Part shown: piece by piece, positions 50,193 through 59,132 of the stretch
Position numbering within the stretch: position 1 is the stretch's first letter
Layout: each line of letters starts with the position of its first letter
NCBI RefSeq assembly: GCF_900143065.1
Contig: NZ_FRCX01000011.1
Span: 62,001-126,000, forward strand
DNA length: 64,000 nt
From: Duganella sacchari
Lineage (GTDB): Bacteria > Pseudomonadota > Gammaproteobacteria > Burkholderiales > Burkholderiaceae_D
Reading direction: 5' to 3'
Made by a program: the position numbers and the translations under genes
The notes under the pieces: generated by a model
Told to the model about the DNA's origin: nothing
The model's database searches: none
Seen by the model: only the letters and a program-made list of their open reading frames with translations

Positions 50193-52883
50193 TTATTGGG
50201 TCACCGGATTTGGCTTGTTCGGATCGAGGTTGTACTTGGTCACAGCTTGCTCCACGACCTTCACATCGATCTTACCTTCTTCTGCCAGCGATTTCAGCGC
50301 AGCGACCGTGATGTAGTAACGGTTCACCTCGAAGAACTCACGCAGCTTGGCGCGGCTGTCCGAACGGCCGAAACCATCGGTACCCAGCACGCGGTAGGTG
50401 CGGTCCTTCGGAATGAAGGCGCGGATCTGCTCAGCAAACGCACGCATGTAGTCGGTGGTCGCCACGATCGGACCCGAGGTATCTTTCAGCAGCTGCGCCA
50501 CGTATGGCACGCGCTGCTCTTTGGTCGGGTTGACCAGGTTCCAGCGTTCGGCGTCCTGGCCGTCGCGCGCCACCAGGGTCAGCGACGGTGCGGACCAGAT
50601 GTCAGCGGCGATGTTCCAGTCGTTCTTCAGCAGTTCAGCCGCGAAGATCGATTCACGCAGGATCGTGCCCGAGCCGATCAGCTGCACGCGCTGTTTCAGC
50701 GACTCATCGCCTTTCTGCAGCAGGTACATACCTTTCAGAATACCCTCTTCCTGGCCTGGCTTGATGCCTGGGTGAGCGTAGTTCTCGTTCATGATGGTGA
50801 TGTAGTAGAACACATCTTCCTGGTCTTCCACCATCCGGCGCATACCGTCCTGAATAATCACTGCCAGCTCGTGGCCGAAGGTCGGGTCGTATGGCAGGCA
50901 GTTCGGCACAGCGGCGGCGAACAGATGGCTATGACCATCTTCGTGCTGCAGGCCTTCGCCGTTCAGCGTGGTACGACCGGCAGTACCGCCCATCAGGAAG
51001 CCACGGGCGCGCATGTCGGCAGCGGCCCATACCAGGTCGCCGATACGCTGCATACCGAACATCGAGTAGTAGGTGTAGAACGGCACCATCACGCGGTTAT
51101 TGGTCGAGTACGAGGTCGCGGCAGCGATCCACGAGCTCATACCACCGGCTTCGTTGATACCCTCTTGCAGGATCTGGCCGGCTTTGTCTTCGCGGTAGTA
51201 CATCACCTGGTCTTTATCGACTGGCTCGTACAACTGGCCTTGCTGGTTGAAGATACCGACCTGGCGGAACAGGCCTTCCATACCGAAGGTACGCGATTCA
51301 TCCACCAGCACCGGCACGATACGTGCACCAACGCTGGAGTCTTTCAGCAGCGTGGTCAGGATACGCACGTAAGCCTGGGTCGACGATACTTCACGGCCTT
51401 CGGCAGTCGCGTCCAGCACGTTCTGGAATGCGGACAGTGGCGGCACGGCCAGCTTCTCGTCGGCTTGCTGGCGGCGGGCTGGCAGGTAGCCGCCCAGCGC
51501 AGCGCGGCGCTCGTGCAGGTACTTGATCTCAGGCGCGTCATCGGCAGGCTTGTAGAACGGGATGTCGGCCAGCTTGTCGTCCGGAATAGGGATCGAGTAG
51601 CGGTCGCGCATTTCGCGCACGGCTTCGTCGGTCAGCTTCTTGGTGTTGTGCGCGGTGTTGCGCGCTTCGCCGTGCTTGCCCATGCCGAAGCCCTTGATGG
51701 TTTTCACCAGCAGGACGGTCGGTTGGCCTTTGTGTTCTTGCGCCACTTTGAATGCAGCGTAGATCTTGTGTGGATCGTGACCGCCACGCGTCAGGCGCCA
51801 GATGTCGTCGTCGGTCATGTTGGCAACCATCTCCAGCAGCTTTGGATGCTTGCCGAAGAAGTGCTTGCGCACGTAGGCGCCGTCTTTGGCTTTGTAGTTC
51901 TGGTATTCGCCGTCGACGGTTTCCATCATCACTTTGCGCAGGATGCCTTCCTTGTCCTTTTGCAGCAGCGCGTCCCAGCCTGGGCCCCAGATAACCTTGA
52001 CCACGTTCCAGCCGGCGCCGCGGAAGTCCGCTTCCAGCTCTTGGATGATCTTGCCGTTGCCGCGTACCGGACCATCCAGACGCTGCAGGTTGCAGTTGAC
52101 CACGATGACCAGGTTGTCCAGTTTTTCGCGTGCCGCCATGCCGATGGCGCCCAGCGATTCCGGTTCGTCCATCTCGCCATCGCCGCAGAATGCCCAGACT
52201 TTACGGTCAGTGGTGTCAGCGATCGAGCGTGCGTGCAGATACTTGAGGAAGCGTGCCTGATAAATGGCCATCAGCGGGCCAAGGCCCATCGACACGGTCG
52301 GGAACTGCCAGAAGTTCGGCATCAGTTTCGGGTGCGGGTACGACGACAGGCCGCCACCGTCAACTTCACGGCGGAAGTGCAGCAGTTGGTCTTCGGTCAG
52401 GCGGCCTTCCAGGAATGCGCGGGCGTAGACGCCTGGCGAGGAATGGCCCTGGATGTACAGCAGGTCGCCGCCGTGGGTGTCGCTCGGCGCTTTCCAGAAG
52501 TGGTTGAAGCCGATGCCCAGCATGTTGGCCAGCGAGGCGAACGAGGACAGGTGGCCACCGAGGTCGCCGTCAACGCGGTTGGCCTTGACCACCATGGCCA
52601 TGGCGTTCCAGCGCATCCACGAGCGCAGCTTCTCTTCGTATTCCAGATTGCCCGGGCAGTGGGTTTCCAGGTGCGCAGGAATGGTGTTGACGTAAGCAGT
52701 ATTTGCGGAGAACGGAATGTCGGAACCGCTTTGGCGGGCCAGATCAATCAGACGCTCCATCAGGTAATGAGCACGTTCAGGACCCTCTTGCTCCAACACG
52801 GCGGCCAGTGCGTCCAGCCATTCTTTGGTTTCTTGTGCATCAGGGTCGGTGTTTGCCGTTACCTGGTTTTCTACTGCTGACAT
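50193..52883 (-). CDS. aceE: Pyruvate dehydrogenase E1, homodimeric type
   Basis: An 896-residue thiamine-diphosphate enzyme that decarboxylates pyruvate and acetylates the lipoyl arm of AceF. The TPP-binding motif FCGDGEMDEPESLGAI is present, as are SFASLANMLGIGFNHFWK and GHSSPGVYARAFLEGRL, all typical of the homodimeric E. coli-type E1. The ATG at 52883 has AGGAG 8 nt upstream; the open frame extends 33 bases further without a site. First gene of the operon, with a well-spaced promoter at 52975-53003. Confidence 0.97.
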   Translation of the reverse strand: MSAVENQVTANTDPDAQETKEWLDALAAVLEQEGPERAHYLMERLIDLARQSGSDIPFSANTAYVNTIPAHLETHCPGNLEYEEKLRSWMRWNAMAMVVKANRVDGDLGGHLSSFASLANMLGIGFNHFWKAPSDTHGGDLLYIQGHSSPGVYARAFLEGRLTEDQLLHFRREVDGGGLSSYPHPKLMPNFWQFPTVSMGLGPLMAIYQARFLKYLHARSIADTTDRKVWAFCGDGEMDEPESLGAIGMAAREKLDNLVIVVNCNLQRLDGPVRGNGKIIQELEADFRGAGWNVVKVIWGPGWDALLQKDKEGILRKVMMETVDGEYQNYKAKDGAYVRKHFFGKHPKLLEMVANMTDDDIWRLTRGGHDPHKIYAAFKVAQEHKGQPTVLLVKTIKGFGMGKHGEARNTAHNTKKLTDEAVREMRDRYSIPIPDDKLADIPFYKPADDAPEIKYLHERRAALGGYLPARRQQADEKLAVPPLSAFQNVLDATAEGREVSSTQAYVRILTTLLKDSSVGARIVPVLVDESRTFGMEGLFRQVGIFNQQGQLYEPVDKDQVMYYREDKAGQILQEGINEAGGMSSWIAAATSYSTNNRVMVPFYTYYSMFGMQRIGDLVWAAADMRARGFLMGGTAGRTTLNGEGLQHEDGHSHLFAAAVPNCLPYDPTFGHELAVIIQDGMRRMVEDQEDVFYYITIMNENYAHPGIKPGQEEGILKGMYLLQKGDESLKQRVQLIGSGTILRESIFAAELLKNDWNIAADIWSAPSLTLVARDGQDAERWNLVNPTKEQRVPYVAQLLKDTSGPIVATTDYMRAFAEQIRAFIPKDRTYRVLGTDGFGRSDSRAKLREFFEVNRYYITVAALKSLAEEGKIDVKVVEQAVTKYNLDPNKPNPVTQ

Positions 52884-52974
52884 GTGAAGTCTCCTGAGTT
52901 GAGGTGCCCGAACCATGCGGCTTTCGGGATAAGAGTTCGCTGATTATTTACTAATACTTTAATGACGTGTGGGG

Positions 52975-53003
52975 ATTCTAGCAGCGATTTTAGGCTTTTT
53001 CAA
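52975..53003 (-). promoter_or_regulatory. Promoter of the aceEF-lpdA operon
   Basis: On the minus strand TTGAAA (53003-52998) and TAGAAT (52980-52975) are 17 bp apart, giving a leader of about 85 nt before the aceE ATG. Confidence 0.7.
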
Positions 53004-53017
53004 ATTGCGATAAGACA

Positions 53018-53032
53018 TTCCATATTATGAAA
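53018..53032. promoter_or_regulatory. Near-palindrome upstream of aceE
   Basis: TTCCATATTATGAAA is a 15-bp imperfect dyad 14 bp upstream of the aceE -35 box. It suits a regulator of pyruvate dehydrogenase, but no known motif was matched. Confidence 0.4.
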
Positions 53033-53106
53033 TAACACTATGAAAAACTTGTGCAGCGCAACATGCGCATATCGTGGAAAACGAGGCGGGATGCGCCTTG
53101 CGGCCT

Positions 53107-53112
53107 TATAAT
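53107..53112 (+). promoter_or_regulatory. Probable -10 element of folD
   Basis: A consensus TATAAT lies 31 bases before the folD ATG. No convincing -35 hexamer was found at the right distance. Confidence 0.4.
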
Positions 53113-53143
53113 CTCGTTTTCCCTCTACCACCTTGTGTAAATC

Positions 53144-53992
53144 ATGCCAGCTCAACTGATCGACGGAGTCGCCCTCTCTAAAAAACTGCGTGCTGAAATT
53201 GCTGCACGTGCTGCCGCCCTCACCGCCAAAGGCAAACAGCCTGGTCTGGCGGTGATTATTGTTGGCGACGACCCTGCCAGCCATGTGTATGTACGCAACA
53301 AGGTCAAGGCTTGCGAAGATGCCGGTTTTTACTCGCTCAAGGAAGAATACCCGGCCGACCTGACCGAAGCCGCGCTGTTGGAGCGCATCGCCTCGCTCAA
53401 CGCCGATCCGGCGATTCACGGCATCCTGGTGCAAATGCCGCTGCCTAAACACATCAACGCACACAAGGTGATCGAGGCGATTTCGGTCAAGAAGGACGTG
53501 GATGGCTACGCCGTGCTGAGCGCCGGCGAGCTGATGACCGGCCTGGACGGCTTCCGTCCCTGCACCCCATATGGCTGCATGAAACTCATCGAAAGCACCG
53601 GCGTCGACCTGCGCGGCAAGCATGCGGTGGTGATCGGCCGTAGCAACACGGTGGGCAAACCAATGGCGCTGCTGCTCTTGCAAGCCAATGCTACCGTCAC
53701 CATCTGCCATAGTGCGACCCCGGACATCGGCGTGTACACGCGCCAGGCGGATGTGGTCGTGGCCGCAACCGGCCGCCGCAACACCCTGACTGCTGATATG
53801 GTGAAACCTGGCGCGATCGTGATCGACGTCGGCATCAACCGCAATGAAGAAGGCAAGCTGTGCGGCGACGTCGACTTCGACGGCATCAAGGAAGTGGCAT
53901 CGCACATCACCCCGGTACCGGGCGGTGTGGGTCCGATGACCATTACCATGCTGCTCATGAACACGGTAGAAGCGGCCGAGCGCACTGCTTAA
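53144..53992 (+). CDS. folD: Bifunctional methylene-THF dehydrogenase/methenyl-THF cyclohydrolase
   Basis: A 282-residue FolD that interconverts methylene-, methenyl- and 10-formyl-THF, supplying purN-type reactions. Motifs: PGLAVIIVGDDPASHVYVRNKVKAC with the catalytic Tyr and Lys, GILVQMPLPKHIN, the NADP-binding VIGRSNTVGKP, and PVPGGVGPMTI near the end. Length matches the family. Divergent from aceE with 260 bp between. A GGGGTC palindrome follows its stop. Confidence 0.96.
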   Translation: MPAQLIDGVALSKKLRAEIAARAAALTAKGKQPGLAVIIVGDDPASHVYVRNKVKACEDAGFYSLKEEYPADLTEAALLERIASLNADPAIHGILVQMPLPKHINAHKVIEAISVKKDVDGYAVLSAGELMTGLDGFRPCTPYGCMKLIESTGVDLRGKHAVVIGRSNTVGKPMALLLLQANATVTICHSATPDIGVYTRQADVVVAATGRRNTLTADMVKPGAIVIDVGINRNEEGKLCGDVDFDGIKEVASHITPVPGGVGPMTITMLLMNTVEAAERTA

Positions 53993-54004
53993 CCCCTGAC
54001 GGCA

Positions 54005-54034
54005 GGGGTCTGACCCCGTGCGGGGTCAGACCCC
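54005..54034. repeat. GGGGTCTGACCCC-type palindrome (REP-like)
   Basis: A perfect 14-bp-arm inverted repeat (54005-54018, TG loop, 54021-54034) made of two shorter palindromes. It is nearly identical to the element at 59153-59182 and shares its GGGGTCAG core with 25754-25843. It lies 12 bases past the folD stop and could act as a transcript end. Confidence 0.8.
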
Positions 54035-54095
54035 AGTAGGCGGTGTGCGGGGTAAAACTGTGCAGCACACGCACGTAAATTAACTGGATCTGACA

Positions 54096-56174
54096 ATGAC
54101 TATAGACGCTACCAACCCCCTGCTCGATTTTTCGGGTCTGCCACGTTTCGACGCCATCAAACCAGAGCACGTCACACCGGCCATCGATGACCTGCTGGTC
54201 AAGAGCCGCGCCGTGGTCGAACAGCTGCAAGCACCTTCGGATACCGTCAGCTGGGACAGCTTTGTCACGCCGCTGGAAAACGCCACCGAACTGCTGGGCC
54301 GCGCCTGGGGTATCGTCAGTCATCTCAACAACGTGGTGGACACGCCGGAACTGCGCGCCGTCTACAACGAGAACCAGCCCAAGGTCACCGAATTCTGGAC
54401 CGAACTGGGCCAGAACGAAGCCCTGTTCGCCAAATACAAAGCGCTGCGCGCCTCGGCCGAATTCAACACGCTGACGCCCGCCCGCAAGCGCATCATTGAC
54501 AACGCCATCCGCGACTTCCGCATGGGCGGCGCCGAACTGCCGGAAGATAAAAAGCCGCGCTTCGCCGCCATCCAGGAAGAACACGCGATGACCTCCACGC
54601 GCTTCTCGGAAAACGTGCTGGACGCCACCAACGACTACAAGCTGCTGGTGACTGACGAAGCCGACCTGGCCGGCCTGCCGGACGACGTCAAGGCCGCCGC
54701 ACGCGCTGCCGCTGAAAAAGAAAACAAGCAAGGCTGGGAATTTTCGCTGCACTTCCCGTCCTACTACCCTATCCTGCAATTTGCCGACAAGCGCGCGCTG
54801 CGCGAAACCATTTACCGCGCCAACGCCACCAAGGCGTCAGAGCAAGGCGATGTGTTCAGCAAAAAAGAGGACTGGGACAATACGCAAAACATCGTCACAC
54901 TGCTGAAGCTGCGCGAAGAAGAAGCGCAGCTGCTGGGCTACAAAAACTTTGCCGAAGTATCGCTGGTGCCGAAGATGGCCAAGTCGCCTGACGAAGTGAT
55001 CGCCTTCCTGGAAGACCTGGCCAAACGCGCGCGTCCGTTCGCGGAAAAAGACCTGGCCGAGCTGAAGCAATTCGCCAAGGACGAGCTGGGTATTGAAGAC
55101 CTCAAAGCCTGGGACATCCCGTACGCATCGGAGAAGCTGCAGGAACGCCGCTACGCCTTCTCCGCCCAGGAAGTGAAGCAGTACTTCCCGGAGCACAAAG
55201 TCGTTGATGGCCTGTTCCATCTGATCCAGAACCTGTTCAACGTCGAGATCAAAACCGACGACGCGCCGGTCTGGCATAAGGACGTACGCTTCTACCGCAT
55301 CGAACGCAACGGCAAGCTGATCGGCCAGTTCTACCTGGACCTGTATGCACGTCCGGGCAAGAGCGGCGGCGCCTGGATGGACGATGCCCGCGGCCGCCGC
55401 GCCGACGCCACCAATGTGCAAACCCCAGTGGCTTACCTGACCTGCAACTTCACCGAGCCAGCGGTGGTCGATGGCGTCACCAGGCCGTCGCTTTTCACGC
55501 ACGATGAAGTGACCACGCTGTTCCACGAATTCGGCCACGGCCTGCACCACATGCTGACGCAGGTCGATGAGCTGGGCGTGTCCGGCATCTCGGGCGTGGA
55601 ATGGGATGCGGTCGAGCTGCCATCGCAGTTCATGGAAAACTTCTGCTGGGAATGGGAAGTGCTGGAACATATGACCGCGCACGCTGTCACGGGTGAACCA
55701 CTGCCGCGCGCGCTGTACGACAAGATGCTGGCCGCCAAGAACTATCAGTCCGGCCTGCAGACGCTGCGCCAGGTCGAGTTCTCGCTGCTGGACATGCACT
55801 TGCACTACGACTACGACGCCAGCACCGGCAAGACGGTACAGCAATTGATCGACGAAGTGCGCAGCAAATTCTCGCTGGTGATCCCGCCATCGTTCAACCG
55901 CTTCCAGAATTCCTTCGGCCACATCTTCGCGGGTGGTTATGCAGCAGGCTACTACAGCTACAAGTGGGCAGAAGTATTGTCCGCCGATGCCTACGCTGCA
56001 TTCGAGGAAGCACAGAAACTGGGGCCGGCCGCCGTGTCGGAAACCGGTAAACGCTACCTTGCGGAAATTCTGTCAGTCGGTGGCTCCCGCCCTGCACTGG
56101 AATCGTTCACCGCCTTCCGCGGCCGTGAGCCGAGCATCGACGCACTGCTGCGCCACAGCGGCATGGCCGCGTAA
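54096..56174 (+). CDS. prlC: Oligopeptidase A (M3 family)
   Basis: A 692-residue M3 zinc metallopeptidase that degrades short peptides, including cleaved signal peptides, in the cytoplasm. The zinc motif is FHEFGHGLHH, with downstream ELPSQFMENFCWEWE giving the third ligand region. The start LLDFSGLPRFDAIKPEHVTPAI and the end GGYAAGYYSYKWAEVLSADAYAAFEE match the oligopeptidase A/PrlC type. No signal peptide. Located between folD and holC, 103 bases after folD. Confidence 0.95.
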   Translation: MTIDATNPLLDFSGLPRFDAIKPEHVTPAIDDLLVKSRAVVEQLQAPSDTVSWDSFVTPLENATELLGRAWGIVSHLNNVVDTPELRAVYNENQPKVTEFWTELGQNEALFAKYKALRASAEFNTLTPARKRIIDNAIRDFRMGGAELPEDKKPRFAAIQEEHAMTSTRFSENVLDATNDYKLLVTDEADLAGLPDDVKAAARAAAEKENKQGWEFSLHFPSYYPILQFADKRALRETIYRANATKASEQGDVFSKKEDWDNTQNIVTLLKLREEEAQLLGYKNFAEVSLVPKMAKSPDEVIAFLEDLAKRARPFAEKDLAELKQFAKDELGIEDLKAWDIPYASEKLQERRYAFSAQEVKQYFPEHKVVDGLFHLIQNLFNVEIKTDDAPVWHKDVRFYRIERNGKLIGQFYLDLYARPGKSGGAWMDDARGRRADATNVQTPVAYLTCNFTEPAVVDGVTRPSLFTHDEVTTLFHEFGHGLHHMLTQVDELGVSGISGVEWDAVELPSQFMENFCWEWEVLEHMTAHAVTGEPLPRALYDKMLAAKNYQSGLQTLRQVEFSLLDMHLHYDYDASTGKTVQQLIDEVRSKFSLVIPPSFNRFQNSFGHIFAGGYAAGYYSYKWAEVLSADAYAAFEEAQKLGPAAVSETGKRYLAEILSVGGSRPALESFTAFRGREPSIDALLRHSGMAA

Positions 56175-56254
56175 CAAATCTCCACGCCGGAAGCCGCACG
56201 GTAGCAACATCGATGCCAGCGGTTTCCGGCGTTTTCGCATACACTGGATTCACC

Positions 56255-56686
56255 ATGACCCGCATCGACTTCCACACCAATGTACCGGACAAACTCGCCT
56301 ACGCCTGCCGCCTCGTGCGCAAGGCCTGGGCCGCGAACAACCGCGTGGTGCTGATGACGGAAGATGCGCAGCAACTGGCAGAACTTGACGCGGCAATGTG
56401 GACATTTTCCGCGACCGACTTCCTGCCACACGTGCTCGCCGATGATGCGCTGGCAACGCAGACGCCGATCCTGCTGACAGACAATGATGAGGCGGAATTA
56501 CCACACACGCACAAAGAATTATTGGTCAATTTGTCGCGCCGCACGCCACGTAACGTGACACAGTTTGCGCGCATGATCGAAGTGATTTCCTCGCAAGAGG
56601 ATGATGCGGCTGCCGGCCGCAAGCGTTATGTCGCATACAAGCAGCAAGACTATCCACTGACCCACTTTGTCGCAGGAAAATCATGA
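56255..56686 (+). CDS. holC: DNA polymerase III chi subunit
   Basis: A 143-residue HolC, which links the clamp loader to SSB at the replication fork. It starts RIDFHTNVPDKLAYACRLVRKAWAANNRVVLM with the family's Lys/Arg-rich helix and has WTFSATDFLPHVLA and TPILLTDN. The ATG at 56255 precedes the conserved start; 14 in-frame codons upstream are rejected. The stop overlaps the next ATG (ATGA). Confidence 0.92.
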   Translation: MTRIDFHTNVPDKLAYACRLVRKAWAANNRVVLMTEDAQQLAELDAAMWTFSATDFLPHVLADDALATQTPILLTDNDEAELPHTHKELLVNLSRRTPRNVTQFARMIEVISSQEDDAAAGRKRYVAYKQQDYPLTHFVAGKS

Positions 56687-57060
56687 GCCAAGCATCGTTT
56701 GACGCAAGTATCCCTGTCTTGACGGAAGTACTCAAAGCGGAGCCGCTGAGCGACGAGGGCGCACCACCGCCCCCTATCTCGGCTGCGGAACAACTGGAAG
56801 CGGACGCCATCGACGGCTGGACCGATGCGGAATGGGCGGTCATGGAACACCGCTTGTCGGTACGCATCATGCACCAGCTGCAGTCGCGCGTGGATTTTGT
56901 GCTGGAGCAGCGCATCAAGGACAGCATGGCCGAAGTGCTGAGCCATGCCTTGCATGATCTGACCAACGAAATCCGCATCGGTCTGCATGACACCATCGAG
57001 AAGATTGTGTCGCGCGCCGTCGCCCAGGAACTGACCCATCTGCAAGCGCAGAAAAAGTAA
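56683..57060 (+). CDS. Conserved protein downstream of holC, unknown function
   Basis: A 125-residue soluble protein: a Pro-rich N-terminal region (EGAPPPPISAAEQ), then a long helical segment RLSVRIMHQLQSRVDFVLEQRIKDSMAEVLSHALHDLTNEIRIGLHDTIEKIV, probably coiled coil. No enzymatic motif. The ATG overlaps the holC TGA, so translation is coupled and a link to HolC or DNA replication is possible. Similar small helical proteins occur after holC in other Burkholderiales; I do not know a function. Confidence 0.75.
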   Translation: MSQASFDASIPVLTEVLKAEPLSDEGAPPPPISAAEQLEADAIDGWTDAEWAVMEHRLSVRIMHQLQSRVDFVLEQRIKDSMAEVLSHALHDLTNEIRIGLHDTIEKIVSRAVAQELTHLQAQKK

Positions 57061-57072
57061 GCCCCGCCCTCC

Positions 57073-57102
57073 CGATCCGTGCCCATGCTGGTGCACGGAT
57101 CG
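57073..57102. repeat. Hairpin after the holC operon
   Basis: A perfect 10-bp stem CGATCCGTGC/GCACGGATCG with a 10-nt loop follows the stop at 57060. There is no T-run, so it is a possible Rho-linked end or stability hairpin. Confidence 0.5.
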
Positions 57103-57237
57103 CACCTCCCCGAAGCATCCCTGCATCAAATCGGGGAAACGCTCCAAAAAAGTACAAAACTCCACGTTTCCAGCTTTGCGCCAGGAATAATTTGTTGTAC
57201 CTTGGTGGCCTTGAATACAAACTATTGGAGATCGCCC

Positions 57238-58374
57238 ATGCAGTTCAAGTTCATTCCACTCGCCATCGCCCTGGCATTTGCCGGCAGCGCCGGTGCGCAG
57301 GAAATCATCAAGATTGGCCACGTCGCGCCGGTCTCCGGTCCCTCCGCGCACCTTGGCAAGGACAATGAAAACGGCGCCAAGATGGCGATCGAAGAATTGA
57401 ACGCCAAGGGCATCAAGATCGATGGCAAGCCGGTCAAATTTGTGTTGCAACTGGAAGACGATGGTGGCGATCCCAAGCAAGGTACGGCGGTCGCGCAGAA
57501 ACTCGTCGATGCCAAGGTCAACGGCGTGATCGGCCACCTGAACTCCGGCACCTCCATCCCCGCCTCCAAGATTTATTACGACGCCGGCATCCCGCAAATC
57601 TCGCCAGCCACCACCCAGACCAAATACACGCAGCAGGGCTTCAACTCGACCTTCCGCGTGGTCGCCAATGACGCCAAGCTCGGCGGTGCATTGGGCGGCT
57701 ACGCGGTCGGCAAGATGGGCGCCACGAAGATCGCCGTGATCGATGACCGTACCGCTTACGGCCAGGGCGTCGCCGAAGAATTCGTCAAAGGCGCCAAGAA
57801 AGCGCAGCCAGGCGTACAGATCGTCGCCAAGGAATTCACCACCGACAAAGCTACCGACTTCAACGCCATCCTGACCACCATCCGCGGCAAGAATCCGGAC
57901 CTGGTGTTCTTCGGTGGCATGGACTCGGTCGGCGGCCCGCTGCTGCGCCAGATGAAGGCGCTGGGCATCAAAGCCAAGTTCGTGAGCGGCGATGGCACTT
58001 GCACCGAATCGCTGCCGAAGCTGGCGGGCGTTGCCGCAGTGACCGGCACCGTGACCTGCGCTGAAGCAGGCGGCGTGACCGGCGACGAACAGAAGGCCAT
58101 GGATGATTTCTCGGCGCGCTACCAGAAGAAATACAACGACAACGTGAAGCTGTATGCACCTTACGTCTACGACGCGGTGATGACGATGGCGGCCGCAATG
58201 CAGCAGGCCAATTCAGCCCAGCCGGCCAAGTATCTGCCGGTGCTGCAGAAGATCAAATATCAGGGCGTGACCGGCCTGATCTCGTTTGATGCCAAGGGCG
58301 ACATCAAGGATGGTTCACTGACGCTGTTCAACTACAACGACGGCAAGAAGACCAAGCAAGAGGTCATCAAATAA
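57238..58374 (+). CDS. Branched-chain amino acid ABC transporter substrate-binding protein
   Basis: A 378-residue periplasmic LivK-like type I binding protein. A signal peptide (MQFKFIPLAIALAFAGSAGAQ) precedes IKIGHVAPVSGPSAHLGKDNENGAKMAIEELNAKG, then VNGVIGHLNSGTSIPASKIY and FFGGMDSVGGPLLRQMKALG. It delivers Leu, Ile, Val or related amides to a LivHMGF transporter that is not in the window. GGAG precedes the ATG at 57238; the open frame extends upstream into the intergenic part and is rejected. A strong bidirectional terminator follows. Confidence 0.93.
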   Translation: MQFKFIPLAIALAFAGSAGAQEIIKIGHVAPVSGPSAHLGKDNENGAKMAIEELNAKGIKIDGKPVKFVLQLEDDGGDPKQGTAVAQKLVDAKVNGVIGHLNSGTSIPASKIYYDAGIPQISPATTQTKYTQQGFNSTFRVVANDAKLGGALGGYAVGKMGATKIAVIDDRTAYGQGVAEEFVKGAKKAQPGVQIVAKEFTTDKATDFNAILTTIRGKNPDLVFFGGMDSVGGPLLRQMKALGIKAKFVSGDGTCTESLPKLAGVAAVTGTVTCAEAGGVTGDEQKAMDDFSARYQKKYNDNVKLYAPYVYDAVMTMAAAMQQANSAQPAKYLPVLQKIKYQGVTGLISFDAKGDIKDGSLTLFNYNDGKKTKQEVIK

Positions 58375-58375
58375 A

Positions 58376-58434
58376 AAAAAGCCCCATCAGCACTGAGCGC
58401 GGCCTTGTGCGCGTTCAGGCTGATGGGGCTTTTT
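58376..58434. terminator. Bidirectional terminator between the LivK-type and cytochrome c genes
   Basis: A 15-bp perfect outer stem (58376-58390 with 58420-58434) encloses a second GC-rich hairpin. It ends in T5 on the plus strand and in eight T on the minus strand, so it serves both convergent genes. Confidence 0.9.
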
Positions 58435-58443
58435 ACGTCAGCT

Positions 58444-58764
58444 TCATTTCTGAGCCAACACCCATTTCACCAGGGTTTTGGTTTCCGCTTCATTCACCTG
58501 CGGATTGGCTGGCATCGGGATCGCACCCCAGACACCCGAGCCGCCTTTCATCACTTTGGCAACCAGCTTGGCTTCGGCATCTTTCTGGCCAGCGTATTTG
58601 GCAGCCACATCCTTGTAGGCAGGACCGACCAGCTTGGTGGCGACAGCGTGGCAAGCCATGCAGTTTTTCGCCTTGGCCAGGTCCAGGCCTGGATCAGCCA
58701 GCGCGGCCGACGAAGCGAAGGCCGATGCGGCGATTACGCCAACCATCATCAAATTGCGTTTCAT
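58444..58764 (-). CDS. Class I c-type cytochrome (c551/c552-like)
   Basis: A 106-residue periplasmic monohaem cytochrome. A signal peptide (about 1-23) ends ASSAALA. Haem is attached at C35-M-A-C38-H39, and the sixth ligand Met lies in IPMPANPQV. Length, the LVGPAYKDVAAKY segment and WGAIPMP match bacterial c551/c552 electron carriers. It probably passes electrons to an oxidase or reductase encoded elsewhere. Confidence 0.93.
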   Translation of the reverse strand: MKRNLMMVGVIAASAFASSAALADPGLDLAKAKNCMACHAVATKLVGPAYKDVAAKYAGQKDAEAKLVAKVMKGGSGVWGAIPMPANPQVNEAETKTLVKWVLAQK

Positions 58765-58905
58765 TGTGTATTCTCCAGGTTAGTACCGCTAAATTCTGCT
58801 AGTCATTCTACCGCTTTTTGCCCTTATGCATTTAACGCTTAAATCAAGGAAAGGTTGACTATTGCCGGAATATTGCTTGTAAGATGGAGGGGAGAGGAGG
58901 ACATC

Positions 58906-59127
58906 ATGCCGATTATCCTATTAATCGTTGCCCTGTGTGTACTGCGTTACTTTGAGGTCTGGAAGTTTGCGGAGCTGTCCTGGTGGGCCATCGGCGCCAT
59001 CATGGTACTGGCTTTCCTGTGGTTTGAATTCCTCGAGCCCATGATGGGCTTCGACAAGCGCCGCGCCCATAACGAAGATGAAAAGCGCCGCAAAGACCGC
59101 GTCAAGCAGACCTTCGACAAGAAATAA
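58906..59127 (+). CDS. Small Trp-rich membrane protein
   Basis: A 73-residue protein with two close transmembrane segments (MPIILLIVALCVLRYF and WWAIGAIMVLAFLWFEFL) and a strongly charged tail (DKRRAHNEDEKRRKDRVKQTFDKK). It matches the short Trp-rich family (TIGR04438) of Burkholderiales, of unknown role. GGAGG precedes the ATG at 58906; the earlier start at 58855 lacks a site. A GGGGTC palindrome follows. Confidence 0.85.
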   Translation: MPIILLIVALCVLRYFEVWKFAELSWWAIGAIMVLAFLWFEFLEPMMGFDKRRAHNEDEKRRKDRVKQTFDKK

Positions 59128-59132
59128 AATCA

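Noticed and set aside
46818..52880. A 2020-codon open frame on the plus strand
   Set aside because: It is exactly antisense, codon against codon, to lpdA, aceF and aceE, whose protein motifs are unmistakable. The open frame results from codon bias.
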